64,000 bases of DNA. Source: Streptomyces sp. V4I2 (GTDB lineage: Bacteria > Actinomycetota > Actinomycetes > Streptomycetales > Streptomycetaceae). This document shows, piece by piece, positions 60,196 through 64,000 of this stretch (position 1 is the first letter of the stretch; every line of letters begins with the position of its first letter). The translations under genes and the position numbers were made by a program. The stretch covers positions 7,564,001 to 7,628,000 of the forward strand of contig NZ_JAUSZM010000003.1 in assembly GCF_030817655.1 (NCBI RefSeq), written 5' to 3'. The notes under the pieces were generated by a model that made no database searches, had not been told where the DNA came from, and saw only the letters and a list, made by a program, of their open reading frames with translations.

Positions 60196-63051
60196 TCAGC
60201 CGGAGAAGCCGACGTGCGCGAGCCGCAGCGGGCCGCGCAGTCTCAGGTGGACGTCGTGCAGGCCCTCGGCGACGAACCCGGCGCCGAGCGTGGTGTAGGC
60301 GTACGGCCCGGAGCCGGACGCGTCCGACGTCAGGGTGGCCAGCGTCGGCCCGCCGTCCAGGGCGAGCTCGACCACGCCCTCGCCCGCCACCGACACCGTC
60401 ACCCGCGTGGCACCGGCGCCGAAGTCGCAGGCGCGGTAGACCAGTTCACCGGTCCGTCCCTCCGCCGCCGTCACCGCGTCGCCCGCGGTCTTCGTACGGT
60501 CGACGATCTCGACGCCGCTCTGGTCGTCGAAGTCGGCTCCGTCCAGGCCGCGTTCGAGCACCGGACGCGGGGCCGAGGGCTCGCCGTCCAGGAGGACGGT
60601 CGTACGAAGGCGGACGTCCTCGCTGGAGGCGCCGGCCAGCAGCTCGTACGGGCCCGGCTCCAGGCGCCACCCGCCCTGGGCCACGTCCCAGAACGCGAAG
60701 GAACGCAGGGGGACTTCGAAGGCCAGCTCCGCCTCGGCGCCGGGTGCGAGTGTCACGCGCCGGTGCGCCAGCAGTTCGCGGCGCGGGCGCGGGACCACCG
60801 GGTCCGCGGCGCGGGTGTAGAGCTGGGCGACCTCGTCGGCCGTGACGTCACCGGTGTTGGTGATCGTGAAGGAGACGTGCAGCGTCTCGGCCTCGACGCG
60901 GGAGCTGAGACCGCCGTAGGAGAACGTCGCGTACGACAGACCGTGTCCGAAGGGGAACAGCGGTGTGCCCTCGAAGTAGAGGTACGTCTGGCGGCTGCCG
61001 ATGACGTCGTAGTCGAGGAGGCCGGGCAGGTCGGCGTCGTCGGCGTACCAGGTCTGCGGGAGACGGCCGGCGGGGGAGACGTCGCCGGCCAGGACGCGGG
61101 CGAGGGCGGTGCCGGCCGCCTGGCCGCCATGGGCCGTCCACAGCACCGCGGGGAGGCCGGCGGTGTCGAGCGCGTAGGGATAGGCGGAGGTCAGCGCCAG
61201 CACGGTGTTCGGGTTGGCGGCGCGGGCGGCGCGCAGCAGGCGCTCCTGCTGGGCGGGCAGGCGCAGCGTCGTACGGTCCTCCGTCTCGCGGCCGTTGATG
61301 TGCGGGTCGTTGCCCGCGACGACCAGGACCACGTCGGCCTCGGACGTCACCCGGCGCACCGCGTCCTCACCGCGCTCGACGATGATCAGCGTGAAGATTT
61401 CCGGCTCATCCGCGATTTCCGGATTCTCGGCGGCAACCTTGATCCCGTCGGCGCCGACAGAGACGTGGCGACCGGTACCGACGTGCCTGAGGAGGTGTCC
61501 GTTCTCGTGCGGTTCCAGCCGGAACGTCTCCTGGGCGACCCAGCCTCCGGGCTGGTCGGCGGAGGCGCGTACGTAGCCGTCCTCGGCGACCGAGAGATAG
61601 CGGCCGTCCGGGGCGCGCAGGGTCAGGACGCCCTCGCCCCAGTCGACGAGCGCGAGTTCGGTGCCGACGGCGGCCGCGGTGAGCGGGGGCAGGTCGGTGC
61701 GGCCCGCGAGCAGGGCCGGGTCCAGCGCGCCCTCGGCGCCGCGCACCTCGTCGGTCGCGTCCTGTGCCTCGGGGACGTGGAGGAACGTACCTTCGCGCGT
61801 CTTGAGCAGGACCCGGTCCACCCCCTCCGCGAACTCGACGCGCTCCGCGCCGAACCGCTCGTACAGGCCCTCCAGCGGGGTCGAGCGGTGGATGAGGGTG
61901 CCGCTGTACCAGTCGAGCTTGCACTCGTCGGCGAGCAGGCCGACCACGGCGATCCGGGTGTCCTGGGCCAGCGGCAGCACGCCGTCGTTCTTGAGCAGGA
62001 CGATCGCCTGCTCGGCGGCCTCCTGGGCGAGCGCGCGGTGCGCCGGGGTGTCGAAGTCCGAGGTGTCGGCGTACGGGTCGTAGCGCGGGTCGAACTCGCC
62101 GAGCCGGAAGCGGACGGAGAGCTGGCGGCGGACGGCGGTGTCGAGGTCGGCCTCGGTCAGCAGGCCACGGTCCAAGGCCCCCTGGACGCGTGCGACGATC
62201 TGCGAACTGTCCGTCCCGTGGTCGGTGAAGCTGTCGACGCCGGCCAGGACCGCGGCCGCGGTGGCCTCCTCGTGGGTGTCGAAGTAGTGCTCCGAGTCGA
62301 CCAGGTTGGTGGGCGCGCCCGCGTCCGAGCAGACCAGCAACTCCTCGTCGGTCCAGGTGCGCAACTGCTCGCGCAAGTAGGGCGAGACGTGGTTCGGGCG
62401 GCCGTTGACCAGGTTGTACGCCGGCATCACCCCGGCCGTCGCGCCCGCCTCGACGGTCTCGCGGAAGGCCCGCAGGTCGTACTCGTGCAGCACCCGCGGA
62501 CGCACCGAACTCGACGCGGTGGCCCGGTCCGTCTCGTTGTTGTGCGCCAGCCAGTGCTTGAGGACCGGCGCCGTGCGCCAGTACGTCGGGTGGTCGCCGC
62601 GCAGGCCCTGCGTGTACGCGGTGGCGATGGCGGAGGTGAGCTTCGGGTCCTCCGAGTAGCCCTCCTCGTTACGGCCCCACAGCGGATGCCTCAGCAGGTT
62701 CACCGTCGGCGACCAGACGTTGAGGCCGACGCGCTCGTCACGGGTGCGCATCGCGCGGGTCTCCTTGGACACCGCCTCGCCGACCCGTCGTACCAGATCG
62801 GTGTTCCAGGTCGCGCCGAGGCCCACGGCCTGCGGGAACACCGTGGCCGGGCCCATCCATGCCACGCCGTGCAGGGCCTCCTGGCCGGTGCGGAACGCGG
62901 CGATGCCGAGGCGCTCGACGGCGGGCGTGAACTGGTGCAGGAACCCGGTCTTCTCGTCGAGGGTCAGCCGCGACAGCAGGTCGTCGATGCGCTTCGCGAA
63001 CGGCAGGCGCGGATCGCGGAAAGGCGTGGTAGGCGGCGTTTGTGCGGTCAC
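60196..63051 (-). CDS. GH3 beta-glycosidase with an inserted trefoil-like domain
   Basis: A 951-residue cytoplasmic glycoside hydrolase family 3 enzyme. The N-terminal barrel has KHWLAHNNET at residues 165-174 and the nucleophile Asp 243 in LLVCSDAGAPTNL. The Trp usually found two positions after in SDWGA is Ala-Gly here. The second domain starts near 340 (EAAEQAIVLLKNDGVLPL). About residues 411-555 form an insertion with RYLSVAEDGYVRAS and RHVSVGADGIKVAAENPE repeats, a fascin/beta-trefoil pattern. A fibronectin-III-like domain (about 720-800) and a C-terminal carbohydrate-binding-like domain follow. GTG 63051 is the first start. A LacI operator lies just upstream. Confidence 0.9.
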   Translation of the reverse strand: MTAQTPPTTPFRDPRLPFAKRIDDLLSRLTLDEKTGFLHQFTPAVERLGIAAFRTGQEALHGVAWMGPATVFPQAVGLGATWNTDLVRRVGEAVSKETRAMRTRDERVGLNVWSPTVNLLRHPLWGRNEEGYSEDPKLTSAIATAYTQGLRGDHPTYWRTAPVLKHWLAHNNETDRATASSSVRPRVLHEYDLRAFRETVEAGATAGVMPAYNLVNGRPNHVSPYLREQLRTWTDEELLVCSDAGAPTNLVDSEHYFDTHEEATAAAVLAGVDSFTDHGTDSSQIVARVQGALDRGLLTEADLDTAVRRQLSVRFRLGEFDPRYDPYADTSDFDTPAHRALAQEAAEQAIVLLKNDGVLPLAQDTRIAVVGLLADECKLDWYSGTLIHRSTPLEGLYERFGAERVEFAEGVDRVLLKTREGTFLHVPEAQDATDEVRGAEGALDPALLAGRTDLPPLTAAAVGTELALVDWGEGVLTLRAPDGRYLSVAEDGYVRASADQPGGWVAQETFRLEPHENGHLLRHVGTGRHVSVGADGIKVAAENPEIADEPEIFTLIIVERGEDAVRRVTSEADVVLVVAGNDPHINGRETEDRTTLRLPAQQERLLRAARAANPNTVLALTSAYPYALDTAGLPAVLWTAHGGQAAGTALARVLAGDVSPAGRLPQTWYADDADLPGLLDYDVIGSRQTYLYFEGTPLFPFGHGLSYATFSYGGLSSRVEAETLHVSFTITNTGDVTADEVAQLYTRAADPVVPRPRRELLAHRRVTLAPGAEAELAFEVPLRSFAFWDVAQGGWRLEPGPYELLAGASSEDVRLRTTVLLDGEPSAPRPVLERGLDGADFDDQSGVEIVDRTKTAGDAVTAAEGRTGELVYRACDFGAGATRVTVSVAGEGVVELALDGGPTLATLTSDASGSGPYAYTTLGAGFVAEGLHDVHLRLRGPLRLAHVGFSG

Positions 63052-63077
63052 GTGGGGATCCCCTTGCGATGGAGCGG

Positions 63078-63100
63078 CGAAGCGCTTTCGAAGCGCTTCG
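63078..63100. promoter_or_regulatory. Double LacI-type operator before the GH3 gene
   Basis: CGAAGCGCTTTCG and CGAAGCGCTTCG overlap in this stretch, 27 bases before the GH3 start. GAAGCGCTTC-type palindromes are the sites of sugar-responsive LacI-family repressors in Streptomyces. A TTGACA -35 (minus strand, 63130-63125) and a weak TCAGCA 17 bases on lie just upstream, so the operator is placed to block transcription. Confidence 0.75.
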
Positions 63101-63269
63101 ATGCTGATTCGATCCGGGGGTGGGTGTCAAGACACCCCGGGGCAACAACTCCGACTCCCCACCGACATTTCAAGTCGCGTAAGAGCCCGATCCGATCCTT
63201 CATACCTCGGAGGAATCTTGGAAGCGACCCTTGTGCACCCCTGGGTGTTCACTTAACCTCGCAGCAACA

Positions 63270-63304
63270 TCGAAGCGCTTCGACTACTTCGACTCCTTCG
63301 ACTA
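63270..63304. promoter_or_regulatory. Second LacI palindrome followed by three 9-mers
   Basis: TCGAAGCGCTTCGA (63270-63283) is a perfect 14-bp palindrome. CTTCGACTM is then repeated three times at 63278-63304. It lies 120 bases before the solute-binding gene. With the operator at 63078, one repressor could hold both divergent genes. Confidence 0.75.
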
Positions 63305-63402
63305 GTCACTATGACCGCTTCAGCTCAGCCAGTTCCACTCAAGACACCGCAGCCGACGGCTCCACCGCCGGGTGTCCTGGTGCGCCATGAAGGGTTGACG
63401 CA

Positions 63403-64000
63403 ATGACGCCGAACGCCGCCGCCTCCTCCGCCCCGAGTCGGAGAAGCTTCCTCGCCTCCACCGCGGTCGCCACCGCAGCGGTGGCCGGAGGGATGCCCTT
63501 GCTCGCCGCCTGCGGCGGCGGGCAGAGCGGAAGCAAGGACGGCACCACCTCCGGGAAGGCGGCCGAGAAGCTCCTCCCGGCCTTCGTGGCGTCGACCGTC
63601 GTCGTGCCGGACATCCCCTCGAAGAACGGCTCGTCGGCCGGCTTCACCAAGCCGATCGACCTGGACGCCCTGAAGACCTCGGTGCCGAAGAAGCTCGGCG
63701 GCGGCAGCCAGTTGAAGGTCATGGCGCCGATGTGGGGCAGCCCGCCCTCCAACGACAACGCGTACTACACGGCCGTGAACGAGGCCGTCGGTGTCAAGGT
63801 GACCTGGCAGAACCAGGACGGCAACACCTACGACGAGAAGCTGGGCGCCGTCCTCGCCTCCAGCGACATCCCGGACGTGGTGGTCGTCCCGGGCTGGAAC
63901 CTGAACGGCAAGATACCCAGCGCCATCAACGCCAAGTTCGCCGACCTCGGCCCCTACCTGTCCGGCGACAAGGTCAAGGCGTACCCGAACCTCGCGGCGG
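63403..64000 (+). CDS. Extracellular sugar-binding Tat lipoprotein, 3' end outside window
   Basis: The first 199 codons of an ABC-transporter solute-binding protein. The N-terminus PSRRSFLASTAVATAAVAGG has Arg 13-14 of a Tat motif and lipobox LAAC with Cys 37. The mature start continues LKVMAPMWGSPPSNDNAYYTAVNEAV and VTWQNQDGNTYDEKLGAVLAS, with SSDIPDVVVVPGWN, as in family-1 oligosaccharide binders. It is divergent from the GH3 glycosidase and shares LacI-type sites with it. The pair likely serve uptake and breakdown of one glycoside. AAGGG precedes the ATG. Confidence 0.85.
   Translation, partial: MTPNAAASSAPSRRSFLASTAVATAAVAGGMPLLAACGGGQSGSKDGTTSGKAAEKLLPAFVASTVVVPDIPSKNGSSAGFTKPIDLDALKTSVPKKLGGGSQLKVMAPMWGSPPSNDNAYYTAVNEAVGVKVTWQNQDGNTYDEKLGAVLASSDIPDVVVVPGWNLNGKIPSAINAKFADLGPYLSGDKVKAYPNLAA

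Noticed and set aside
60157..63390. Open frame of about 1077 codons on the plus strand opposite the GH3 gene
   Set aside because: It is the antisense frame of a high-GC gene. Its product is a low-complexity mix of Arg, Gly, Val and Asp with no motif, while the minus strand encodes a full GH3 enzyme.

Overview
The window is high-GC actinobacterial chromosomal DNA and almost certainly comes from a Streptomyces. It carries the sporulation sigma factor whiG, four type I signal peptidase genes in tandem, a ribosomal protein S2 with a long Ala/Glu/Pro tail, many GTG or TTG starts, and several promoters whose -10 lies 6-8 bases from the start codon (leaderless mRNAs). I see no tRNA, rRNA, phage, insertion sequence or CRISPR array.

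Left third (1-19.3 kb): a translation, secretion and division core. It holds rimM-trmD-rplS, then sipW-sipX-sipY and a separately promoted sipZ-Nudix unit, a DUF2469 gene, yraN-comM-dprA, whiG, a TetR regulator and an M23 peptidase gene. These are followed by rpsB-tsf-pyrH-frr-cdsA, with strong hairpins between rpsB, tsf and pyrH, and then by rlmN. A GC-rich dispersed repeat and a 27-bp minisatellite lie between the TetR and M23 genes.

Middle (19.3-28.4 kb): a TPP riboswitch plus terminator controls thiB-thiP-thiQ, a thiamine ABC transporter. Next come a LAETG surface protein with a consensus promoter, a LOG-family gene, a VOC protein and an ABC exporter. The exporter permease contains a third copy of the dispersed repeat inside its reading frame.

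Right half (28.4-60 kb): polyamine and GABA catabolism with other modules between its parts. An aminotransferase, an Lrp regulator and a divergent aldehyde dehydrogenase would convert putrescine to GABA. A second aldehyde dehydrogenase precedes potD-potA-potB-potC and a DAO-type oxidase, and potA has a one-base frameshift in this sequence. gabT, a PucR regulator and a succinate-semialdehyde dehydrogenase would take GABA to succinate. Two surface-signalling modules lie between these: a two-component system next to a sortase substrate, a Tat-lipoprotein class F sortase, an ECF sigma factor and a membrane protein; and a single-chain ECF sigma factor fused to a zinc anti-sigma-like motif, membrane segments and an exported domain. 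Housekeeping genes nearby include GDPD, adenosine deaminase, NADAR, PAP2 and a serine hydrolase.

Right edge (60-64 kb): a GH3 beta-glycosidase with an inserted trefoil-like domain is divergent from a Tat lipoprotein sugar-binding protein that runs off the window. LacI-type palindromes lie between them.
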